In this document: in pieces, positions 1 through 8,646 of the stretch
Position numbering within the stretch: the first letter of the stretch is position 1
Layout of the letters: each line of letters opens with the position of its first letter
From: Stentor coeruleus
Taxonomy: Eukaryota > Ciliophora > Heterotrichea > Heterotrichida > Stentoridae
DNA: 27,059 nucleotides
Reading direction: 5' to 3'
Assembly (NCBI GenBank): GCA_001970955.1
Contig: MPUH01000986.1
Span: 1 to 27,059 of the forward strand
The notes under the pieces: generated by a model
What the model saw: the letters and a program-made list of their open reading frames with translations, nothing else
Told to the model about the DNA's origin: nothing
The model's database searches: none
Made by a program: the position numbers and the translations under genes

Positions 1-115
1 ATTTATGATAGAGTAATGTTGAGGTTTTATGATAAGGGTGAAGGATATGTAGTTTTCAGATAGTGAAACATTTTTACTTATGGATGCTATATTTTTGTAT
101 ATAGTGTAATTTTTC

Positions 116-256
116 AAGGTGATTTTAAGTTAATTATTGATTTTAAATTTTATTTACTTTGGGATATGAAAATATTCAGAAAAAANAAGGTGATTTTAAG
201 TTAATTATTGATTTTAAATTTTATTTACTTTGGGATATGAAAATATTCAGAAAAAA
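116..256. repeat. 70-bp direct repeat flanking an N (assembly join)
   Basis: Positions 116-185 and 187-256 are the same 70 bp, separated only by the single N at 186. An exact duplication on both sides of one ambiguous base is the usual trace of two contig ends that overlap but were joined through a nominal gap. It is probably one copy in the real chromosome. The sequence is AT-rich and non-coding on both strands. Confidence 0.85.
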
Positions 257-323
257 CTTTCAATCTGGTCATTTTGTATCTGTAACTTTATTTGCACCTT
301 AACTTTTGTAATCTCTTCTATGA

Positions 324-655
324 TTATACTTTCTTAGTTAATATAGTTAGTTTATCTATATCAATCAAATAGCTTTGGCACTCTTTAGCTTTAGTAAATT
401 CTACTATTATTCATTCAAGCATATCAATAATATATTTCCGGCCTTCAAATTCAAAATGTAACAATTGTGATAAAAACTCCCTTCTTCAAATAATCATTTT
501 TTATATAGAATTTCGATTTTTTTTAATTCTTTCCTCAGAATGTTTTAATGTTTTTATAAACTCTCATCTAGAAAAAATATATATAAATTTCTTTGCTTTG
601 AGATTCTAAGAATTTACATAATTTAATAAACTTAGCTTCTTTTTTTGGACTATAA
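324..655 (-). pseudogene. decayed coding stretch, family not recognised
   Basis: On the minus strand this stretch reads as protein-like sequence broken across frames. From about 655 one frame gives YSPKKEAKFIKLCKFLESQ, then a stop. Further on another frame gives LFEEGSFYHNCYILNLKAG, and a last stretch reads EFTKAKECQSYLIDIDKL before a TAA at 326-324. The mixed, non-repetitive residues (Cys, His, Tyr, Glu in plausible order) differ from the low-complexity peptides that AT-rich spacer normally gives. No intact reading frame or 15-nt intron joins the pieces. I cannot name the family. It lies on the same strand as the coiled-coil gene upstream of it but is not its continuation, because that gene ends in a clean TGA at 1039-1037. 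Confidence 0.4.
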
Positions 656-1036
656 TCCTTAATGAGACTGGAGAATAAAAATATAAGGTAGTTTTTTAGA
701 ATGAATCTTGATTTGGAAATTATTTTGCTATTAGGCCTCTTCTTAAAAATTTCATTAGGTTCTTAACTTTTGGAAATAGGAAGGTAAGGAATTTATAGAG
801 TAGGAAAATACGAAATATGAGTTTGTAATCACAACCTTTTGGATTTTGATTGAAGATTATTTGTAGTTTGTATATGTTGTTAAAGAATTTGCCAAGATAT
901 TTATATTAGCTTTTATCGAAGTTTAGTTTTGAGATATTTGCATATAGAATAATTCTTAATGCTAAATATTTTCAGAGAATAGTTTGGGGAGTATAAAAAG
1001 GCTGGAATTTAAAGATATTCAATTAAATGGATTTAA
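656..1036. other. spacer, nothing recognised
   Basis: AT-rich sequence between the decayed stretch and the 3' end of the coiled-coil gene. I see no open frame of note, no repeat and no RNA gene. It should contain the 3' UTR of the minus-strand coiled-coil gene. Confidence 0.5.
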
Positions 1037-2437
1037 TCATGAACTTAATTTTATACTCGAATCAAGCTTTTCTTCTTTAAGCCTCTGAACTTGATTTCTC
1101 AAAGAGTTGATTTGATCAGCTAAAGTGTTTTGCATCAAAAGCTTAGAGTTAGCTAAATTTTCTACCTGCTTCAAAAGTTTCTGGTTTTCTTTTTCAAGGC
1201 TTTGCTGTTTCACCAAACTTAAAGCGCATTGGTTTATAGCTTCATTCATAGCTTCCTTAAGTTGTGCACGTTCATCTTTAAGTTCTTCAAGATCAAGTAA
1301 TGATTTTTCATACTTATCAGCCAAATCTTCATCAACTTCTCTTACGGTTTTCTCTTTCGCCCTATAATTTTCTATTTCTTCCACAATCTCATGCTCATTC
1401 ATCTTTAACCCAAGTATTTCCTCATTTTTAGCTTTAATAATCCCTTCTAATTCCTCAATTTTCCCAGCAAAATCCTCTATATTTTCCCTACTATTTCTTT
1501 TCACTGAATTCTGCCTATAAGGCTTATCCACATTTTTATTAGTCTCATATGATAATAACTTACTTTCCATTTGTGAATATTTCAGTTGCAACTCTTCAAA
1601 TTCACATTTTTTATATTCAAGTTGCTTTTTACTTTCCTTAAACATGTTATTCGAACTGTTCTTATGCAGTTGCATTTCATCAATATACTCCAGCAAACTC
1701 TTTTGCTCTTCTGTAGCTTGAAAATATTTCTATATATCCTATACCTGCTCAAAAATCTTCTTCTCAGACTCCAATTTCTGTATTCTTTTGTTAAAATCCA
1801 AAGACTCAGTCAAGTACTTTTCATTACTATCTTTAACTTCATCTAATTCAGCTAAAGCAGATTCTAAATTTGCTCTTGTTTCTTCAAGCTTAGCTTCAAG
1901 AATCCTTTCCTTTTCTTTAAGTTTTGAATGCTGTTCTTTAGATTCAGCGATTGTTAGCATAGACACAACATCAACTTTTAGTTCTGAAGCTTTAAGTTCA
2001 AGAGCTCTAGATATTACGGCAATATGGTCTTCCAGTTCTTCAAGTTTTGAATATGCGGAGTTGAGCTCACTTTCTAAAGCATTTTTTTCAGAGGTCAATA
2101 TTTGAATTTGCCTTGCTGCTGTTATATCAGATGAACCTTTGACCCCAATAGCAATTTTACTTTCAAGTTTACGGATCGTAGCTTTACTTTGTGTGATATT
2201 TTCATTTAAATCGCATTTTTCCTCAATTAGCCTCTCGATAGTTTTTTGCTTTTTCGACAATTCTCGTTCTTGTGCTTCACTTTTTGCCTTCACGTCTTTG
2301 AGCTCTTTGAAAGTTTGCTGCAGTTTTTGATCGAGTCTGGTATGCTGCTTGCAAAGTTTATCGTAGCTTTCTCCAAGTGCCTTAACCGGTTTATCCCTTT
2401 GTATTTTCTTAAATGTAAAATCTTCTGTAAGATTCAT
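1037..2437 (-). CDS. coiled-coil protein, two exons, 461 aa
   Basis: Exon 1 (2437-1745) starts ATG AAT CTT ACA and encodes 231 residues. A 15-nt intron follows, and exon 2 (1729-1037) gives 230 more, ending in TGA. Without splicing the frame stops at once (GTA TAG), which is why the gene looks like two ORFs. Almost the whole protein is charged heptad-like sequence rich in Glu, Lys, Leu and Gln, so it should be a long alpha-helical coiled coil. A less helical, polar and basic linker lies around residues 300-325. There is no signal peptide, TM segment or catalytic domain. In ciliates such proteins are often cytoskeletal, basal-body or cortical components, but that is inference; I cannot assign it to a named family. 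The ATG is the first in frame, about 2.4 kb from the divergent POLD3-like gene. Confidence 0.85.
1730..1744 (-). other. 15-nt intron of the coiled-coil gene
   Basis: Read on the minus strand: GTATAGGATATATAG. It has GT and AG ends and A at position 10. It lies between codons (phase 0) after GAG CAG, and the next exon opens AAA TAT TTT CAA, which continues the heptad pattern. Retention would give an immediate in-frame TAG. Confidence 0.9.
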
Positions 2438-3729
2438 ATAATTATAATATCAACTATCCTTATTTTTTTGTCTAGATTTTTTCTTAGGAAATTGGCATAG
2501 TGAATTTTAAAGCTTATACTAGTTATTATAGTGCAAAAACAAACTAAATGTTTGTAATGCATCTACCCACTAAAATAAATAGAGTCTTAAGTTTAAAATA
2601 GCGAAACCTTTTCTTTATAACTGGATAAAGAAATGCTGTAATGAAATTAAATAATATCTGGCCTGTTTTTAGCAGAACAAATTTTGCTAAGGCTTAAAAA
2701 ACTGTTAGGAATAAAGAAAATTTTAAATTTTATCCATTGTTTCTGAGTAAGAATTGCATCATTGTGAATTTGTAGCTCGATTTGTATAATGATTAACGTG
2801 GCCTACTCTGAATAAGGACTTATCGTTTTGGCCGATAAAAAATTATTGCTAGCTGGCTAGATGAAATTTGGTTTTTCAAGGATACTTAGGTGGGAAATTA
2901 TATGGATGTGGCCTTATACCTGATGAAAAGGTTTCTTACTTTAATCTTGTATTAGGAAAATGAGTGTTCTTGATAAATGATATCGAAAATGAGTGATGAT
3001 ATATTTAATAGGAGATTATATAAATTTGATTTTAGTCGAGTATATGTTTGGATCCATGCTTAATTAAGATAAATTAGGTAGGCTTTTATAGGAATTATAT
3101 ATTTAAATAGAAAAAAGTTTAGGATTAGTAGAAATGGCTGTGTTGAATTTTGGATATAATATTTTAGGTTATTTTTAATTTTAATTATATAATATTAACT
3201 TTTACTTAACCTTTTCAAGTAATTATAATATATTCTTAAGCAAATAATTAATAAGGTTATAATTTAAAGCATGATTCATAACTATATATAAAATTATTTT
3301 TTTTTGATAAAATTTTTAAGCTTCCAACTTTTTATCCGAACCTCATCTATTTATTCTAATGTATAATTTCAATGATAAATCTTAAATATTATATCAAATA
3401 AACATCCTCATATTCAAATATAATTACAGTCTAAATTTGAGCCACCTCATATTATGCTTACTAACAAATATTATACACTTAATAAATATCCTCTTAAGAG
3501 TCATCTTTATTCATATGAGAATTGTCAGTTCCCACAATTATTTCATCAGCATTCTTTCACCTCTATGATGCATGGTCCTCATTATTAAAATTGCAAACCT
3601 GATATTCCATATCTGAGAATTAAATTTAAAAATATACTGAAAAATAGCAAAGAAAATAGCCAAGAAAAAATTATCTTTTTCTTAAAATTTCCAATACTCT
3701 TATATAAAGGGATCTAACTAATATAATTA
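2438..3729. other. long AT-rich spacer
   Basis: Upstream region of the minus-strand coiled-coil gene. A short plus-strand open stretch around 2870-2960 reads YLGGKLYGCGLIPDEKVSYF and then stops. It is weakly kelch-like, but far too short to call. Otherwise I see only AT-rich, multiply stopped sequence on both strands, with no repeat or RNA gene. Confidence 0.4.
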
Positions 3730-4018
3730 TTAAAGTAATCTTGTAGTTCCTTGGTCCATCGAGTTTTTAGCTCTTTTAAATATGCATTTTGTATTTAGTT
3801 TTAAATAGTCTTATAACACTTTTTGCTTTTCAAATCATAAAACTAGTGCATTGCTAACATATGGAAACTTTCAATTTAATCTTATACGAGAAAGCTCTCC
3901 TGAGAAATTTGGCTTTTGAGAGTAGAATATCCTTCACAACTTAATCTCTGTGATAGTAGTTCGTTTATTTTATTTGTCTAAGGTTTTGAAAAGTGTACAG
4001 CAATCTCATCATGAGTTT
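3730..4018 (-). pseudogene. decayed coding stretch, family not recognised
   Basis: The minus strand gives protein-like pieces in two frames. The first reads HDEIAVHFSKP, a stop, then TNKINELLSQRLSCEGYS and on to SQESFLV. After a frame change the next reads KFPYVSNALVL, stop, FEKQKVL, stop, DYLKLNTKCIFKRAKNS, ending at a TAA at 3732-3730. Three in-frame stops and one shift rule out an intact gene, and no 15-nt GT-AG intron removes them. It lies downstream of the decayed membrane-protein gene on the same strand and could be more of the same remnant, but nothing ties them together. Family unknown. Confidence 0.35.
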
Positions 4019-4190
4019 ATTTTGAAAACTCTTGCTATACTTAATAATATTGATATTACCTGGAGAATAAATCTATCTTTTTGCCATCATTATGCCATTA
4101 TATGAAGGGATTATAAATATGAGTTAATATAAATTTATTAAAGCATGTGTGATATTGATTATAGAGAATTATTATAAAGAGGGGAAGCTA

Positions 4191-4767
4191 TTATAAATTA
4201 TAATAATTTAAAAAATTACAGTTTTCATTATTATTCTTAGATCTTTGATTAAATCTTATAATAGCATAAATACCTGAACCTAAAATAGTAAGCAATGTGC
4301 TTGCATTAAAATAAACATCATCAAAAACTCTTTATAGCTATTTTTGCCAACACAGTTGTCTATCCATTTGCAATGATAATTAAGAAATAAGTGCATCTGT
4401 TACAACGAGTGCAATACTTACTCCCAGTAAACCACGGACAGTGCATAGAGTGTAGTACATAAGGTCTTCACTTTGCCTATTATTAGCATTACTTGAGTCA
4501 ATTAAATTTGTGACAACAGAGAAAACAAAAGTGAAAAAATCTACAAGACCAAAGGCAATCCCAATTATAAGTTTTCATATCTGATAACAAAGGATAAATC
4601 TGTAAATAAAAAACTGGAGTCACTCTAAAAATTAGGCTGATTATTATAAATTGGTAAATGTTTAAAGGCAATTGGAACTTATACTTTCTCATATTTAGAT
4701 AATGGTTATAAATATAAATGATGATCTGGCAGACCTGATCTGAAAAGTGAGGATATGCGGTGACTGA
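4191..4767 (-). pseudogene. decayed multi-pass membrane protein gene
   Basis: Minus-strand remnant. From 4767 one frame runs through two hydrophobic segments (around NIYQFIIISLIFRVTPVFYL) to about 4562. A single-base shift then gives a 60-codon frame with further membrane segments (GIAFGLVDFFTFVFSVV; VRGLLGVSIALVVTDALIS) that ends in TAA at 4382-4380. The same frame recovers after more stops as FNASTLLTILGSGIYAIIRF. The order of helices and the Leu-Gly-X-X-X-Tyr-X-X-X-Arg end of the last one resemble plant and protist THH1/TOM1/TOM3-type seven-helix proteins (inference). Between them, near 4372-4325, another frame reads CKWIDNCVGKNSYKEF, which looks like the DHHC-enzyme C-x-W-x-x-N-C-V-G block. 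So the identity is open; the decay is clear. Confidence 0.5.
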
Positions 4768-4812
4768 TTATATAACTTTTATTATAAGTTCCTCTAAGGG
4801 GGATTGTATTAT

Positions 4813-5742
4813 ATGGATAGTGTTAAGAACTTCTTGCAAAGCCACTCAAGTGCTTCAGTCTCTTTGATTTCGCGGAGACTTGAAATACCTCCTGATTTAG
4901 TAAGGCCACTTATTGCCAAAGCCTTACAAGAATTAGGACGTGAGAGATATAGGGTTGTATATTCTATTGCTAATAAAGGAGATGTTGTTGTCTGTAGTGA
5001 AAAATCTAAAGTTGAGGTTGAGGGTAAGTATGGTTGTAAAGCACAGATTTATGCTGTGCAGAGGATTACTGATAGTGTGAAGAACCTTTATAATGCTGAG
5101 AATGCTGAAAGAAACCAGGTTATAGAGGAGGAAATTAAGAATGGAAGGCTTTACCTCCCTATCTACAGCATAAATGGTGCATACCCCCAAGATCGCCGTG
5201 AATATGATAATCAAAAAAAGCTCAACTTCAAATCGAAAAAGCCTTCAATTAATATATTCGTAAAAGAAACAAAACCTCAAGAACCCAAACCTCAAAAACC
5301 AAAAGAATACGAATTAGAAGAAGAAAGCTTTATAAGATACCCAACAACAGAATTAGTGTCTTTTAGCAAAATAGCTGAGCTTGATGTTGATGACATGGCT
5401 GACATTATGGACTGTGATCGTGACGTAATACTCTTAGGTGAAACAAAGCCAAAAGTTAAAAAAGATACTAACGAACAAATGAAAAAAAATTCAGTAAAAG
5501 ATACTGAAAATGATCAAGAAGAAGAATATCAAGAAAAAGTTGTCCAAGAAAACACTGAAAAAAAAATCCAAAATCAACTAATTAAAAGTGTAATCCCAAG
5601 CTTGCCAGCTAAGAGAAAGGCGAAATTTGTGGAACCAACTCCAAAGAAAGTATATAGGGAATCAATTATCCCAATGGCCAACAATGCTAATAAAAAGAGT
5701 AAAATGTCGCAAGCTTCATTAGCTAATTTTTTTAAGAACTGA
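4813..5742 (+). CDS. POLD3: DNA polymerase delta subunit 3 (Pol32/p66)-like
   Basis: A 309-aa protein from ATG 4813 to TGA 5740-5742; the frame is open nine bases upstream but only from a TTG, so I take the ATG. Residues about 1-130 form a compact domain that begins with a winged-helix-like segment (MDSVKNFLQSHSSASVSLIS) and contains KAQIYAVQRI, which matches the POLD3 N-terminal domain in position and character. That domain binds the second polymerase-delta subunit. The rest is charged and low-complexity (Lys/Glu/Gln), as in this family. The C-terminus carries a textbook PCNA-interacting box: Q300, L303, F306, F307 (SQASLANFF) two residues from the end, exactly where POLD3 has its own. It is shorter than human POLD3 (466 aa) and close to yeast Pol32. 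Role: PCNA tethering and processivity of polymerase delta in the nucleus. Another PIP-box protein is possible but less likely. Confidence 0.75.
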   Translation: MDSVKNFLQSHSSASVSLISRRLEIPPDLVRPLIAKALQELGRERYRVVYSIANKGDVVVCSEKSKVEVEGKYGCKAQIYAVQRITDSVKNLYNAENAERNQVIEEEIKNGRLYLPIYSINGAYPQDRREYDNQKKLNFKSKKPSINIFVKETKPQEPKPQKPKEYELEEESFIRYPTTELVSFSKIAELDVDDMADIMDCDRDVILLGETKPKVKKDTNEQMKKNSVKDTENDQEEEYQEKVVQENTEKKIQNQLIKSVIPSLPAKRKAKFVEPTPKKVYRESIIPMANNANKKSKMSQASLANFFKN

Positions 5743-6401
5743 GCTAATATTTTATTCATCTATATAGTGACTTTTTTTAGAAGTTAGTATTTATAGGTAA
5801 GAATGCGCATATGAGAATTAGCTTTTTGTTGTTAGGGGTGTTTAAAAAAATATACAATTAAATTATAATAGTCGAGTCCAATTTTAATTATGATTATAGG
5901 ATTTGGTTAACAATATACTTTTATAACTCAATTTTATGGAATTTTATTTATGGTTATTAATATATATAAAGTGTTAGGGTTTTGCATATTGATAATAGAA
6001 TTTTTAATCTTATGCTAATGGGGTTGGGCTATGTTTTCAGCAGCTTGAGAATCTTTGCAGGTGGTGATTTAAGGGATTGAACTTTTTTATCGGAATTTAT
6101 TATGACTTATAAATATCTTTAAGTTATTAATATTTTTTTATAGTATATTTGGGGTTGTCTATTTAAGCATGTGATTTATTTTCGATAAATTAACTTTTGA
6201 AGATAAACAAACTTTTTAGTGATATAACTTGAGCACTTATTAAAATGTTTACTTTGATGCTTTTAAAAAGATGTTAGAGTGCTAAATTGATAATACTTTT
6301 TAAAGTAAAAAAATCACAACCCATATCTATACAATAAAAAGTCACATCAATTAATTATATAGTTCACAATTCTTAAAAAAAAATATTAACTAAATCTCAG
6401 C
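5743..6401. other. convergent 3' spacer
   Basis: Lies between the 3' ends of the POLD3-like gene (+) and the PX gene (-). It is AT-rich with many stops in all frames. I see no gene, repeat or RNA structure; it should hold both 3' UTRs. Confidence 0.5.
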
Positions 6402-7814
6402 CTACTTATTAATTTCTTGGATTTCAACCGGTATAACAATCTTATCCAACTTAAGAAAACTCACAACATCTGCATCTGCCTTTAATTCGGGCCTATCCAG
6501 CAATGAATGCAAAAAACTTGCCAGTCTAATTTTCCTCTCCTTTACCACTTTCGGGTTAATTGAAGATTTCATAACATAGCTTTCAGGAAGTTCTCCTACA
6601 TCCCTGTATCTTTTACTCAAATTTTTTCTTAGATCTTTAAAATCAGAAAAACGATGATAAGTTATTATACTAAATTTTCCACATTGAACTACAATCTCAT
6701 ATCTTGCATGAGTCATAAATTTCTGTTTTTCCTTTGTAGCTTTTGGTATATTAACAGAAAAAGTGCTTTCTTGAACTGTACTCATAATACGGTCTCTTGA
6801 GTTTATTTGTATGAATTCTGACTCTGCAGCACTTGTCAAAAATTTATTAAGAACTGGACTATTGAGTTTTTCAGATACTATAAACTCAAAAATTTCATTG
6901 AAAAAAATCATTCGTTTTTTTATAACTTCTGCAGTTACATCTTTTTTAGTCGCTGTCATGCCTGGGAACTCAGGAAGGATTTTCTCTGGGTTACAGTTTC
7001 TTAAATCATGATACATTTCAATAAATTCTCTATATCGTCTCATAACAGTTCTATTCATATCCCTTGTTTTCCCATAGCAGATTTCCATAATATATAAAAC
7101 TACAGTCCCTGAGCTTTCTTCAATAGTTTTAGTTTCTTTGATAATTATATTTTTAATATTCTCCCTTTCAATTATTGATATATTTCTGTCAACAACCTCA
7201 TCAAACTTGTCCCAAACTTTCTCAGGATCTCCAAGACTTTCTTCATCTTCTACAAAATATGCTTTGAGCATTTGCTGATATCCTGTTGAGGATTTTGAAT
7301 ATATATCCCCAATGTCTATAGGTTTTATTAAACAGAATATTATTAAAGCACTATTGAAAAATAAAGATATAAGTACAGCCATAGGACGAAAATCTGAGCT
7401 TATTGCATTGTTTTCGTATACGGTAAAAGATATTGAAGCTAAAGGTAAGGATAGTACTAGAAACCAGTAGATTATGAGGATCAGAGAGGTTTTACCCATT
7501 ATTATGTATTCTCTACGGAGCATAATGATTGTGAACATCCATAGGAATGCATAGCTTGTGTTTTCGACGATATTGTCGATTTCATTGTCAAACATGTCGT
7601 AGACAAGAATCATTAATGATGTTAGGAAATTGAGAATAGACAAGATGATTTTTATAAGATGAGATTTTGTGTAGCTGAGGATTATACTTTCATGCTCTTC
7701 TTTTTGCTTTTTTAAGGATAATTTGAGTGTGAAAAAGAATAGTACAAAATCTAGAGCCCCTCTGTATATTAGTTACAGTATGGAGTAACAAATCAGTCTT
7801 TCTTTTTGTCCCAT
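6402..7814 (-). CDS. five-TM, tandem PX-domain protein, two exons
   Basis: Exon 1 (7814-7777, 38 nt) encodes MGQKERLICYSI plus two bases. A 15-nt intron follows, then exon 2 (7761-6402) ends in TAG; 465 aa in all. The longest simple frame begins at a TTG (7643) and misses the first 52 residues, including a membrane helix. There are five hydrophobic segments at about 8-33, 46-68, 83-101, 104-126 and 138-160. An acidic helical linker follows, then two PX domains: PX1 about 228-328 with RRYREF (254-259, the Arg-Arg-Tyr PI3P-binding motif) and LPEFPG; PX2 about 348-452 with HRFSDF. PX domains bind phosphoinositides, so the protein probably sits in an endomembrane and contacts PI3P-rich membrane. 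The five-helix N-terminus resembles the TMD0 of ABCC transporters in layout (inference). No ABC core is present. Specific function unknown. Confidence 0.85.
7762..7776 (-). other. 15-nt intron of the PX gene
   Basis: Minus strand: GTAACTAATATACAG. It is phase 2: exon 1 ends in CT and exon 2 supplies the A of the codon (CTA, Leu). A is at position 10. Retention would read CTG TAA. Removing it places an ATG-started hydrophobic N-terminus in frame with the rest. Confidence 0.9.
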
Positions 7815-8646
7815 ATATAATTCTCCTACTAAAAATGAATGCTAAAAATTAAATTAGCATATAAAGTACTATCAAAGGAAATGATACTTATTAAGCTGCT
7901 TTGTGAACAAAATCTGAGATAAATAAAAAGCATATTTTATAGCTAGAACTATATTGATGAAATAATATTAATAAAAATAATAGATCTTTAGCTTTTCTTT
8001 AAAGTTGATAATAGCAAGTTTACTAATTTTAACTTTTTTATGCAAGAATATAATCATAAAATATGGATACTATTGGAAATTTTAAAGATGCAAATATAGC
8101 ATAAACTATTTAGATTTATGCTAAAATATTTTATATTAAAATTGGTTTTGGGACAGCTTAAGTTCAATTAATTGTAAGTGTGTACAAATTTGTTTTATAA
8201 ATATAAAAGATTTCATATAACTGAAATATTATTCGAATGAATTCCTCGTTAATTTATTCCTATTTTTGTGAATAAAATTAGTGAGGAATAGGACCGGCGG
8301 GATATTTAGCTGTATTATAAACTGCAGCTTTAGCTCATCAACTTGATTGATAAACTAAAGTTAGTACATATTATTGATTATATGCAAAATTCTAATATTC
8401 ATTAAACAAATATGTCAGCATCTTAGCCAAAAGCTTAACATATCATACTAGATTATTTACTGTATGATACTGCATCCTATTACTAAAGCTCTATCTACTA
8501 CTATAACAATAAAAATCAGCATGAGAGGTGATAAGTATTCAAAAGAGAATAAGATCAGGTTATTGAGTAATTGAATCGCTTTAAGGTTTGATGCGGTGAA
8601 AACAAACCATTTAGTTACCAAGTCTATAACTAATTGTAAGGCTTTA
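7815..8646. other. spacer with one hairpin
   Basis: Upstream of the PX gene and downstream of the acidic PSI-domain gene, both on the minus strand. It contains the inverted repeat at 8241-8289 and, just after it, a small GC-rich patch (GGACCGGCGGG at 8291-8301). A minus-strand frame from 8726 to 8457 is open and hydrophobic near its end, but it starts inside the upstream gene in another frame and has no independent support. Confidence 0.45.
8241..8289. repeat. near-perfect inverted repeat (hairpin)
   Basis: The left arm at 8241-8259 (ATTCCTCGTTAATTTATTC) is almost the reverse complement of the right arm at 8270-8289, with one extra base and one mismatch, around a 10-nt loop. The stem of about 19 bp is much stronger than nearby sequence. 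It lies in a spacer between two minus-strand genes. I see no flanking target-site duplication, so a miniature transposon is not supported. Confidence 0.6.

Noticed and set aside
2870..2960. Short kelch-like plus-strand stretch (YLGGKLYGCG)
   Set aside because: Only about 30 codons, flanked by stops; one GG-containing strand is not enough to call a kelch remnant.
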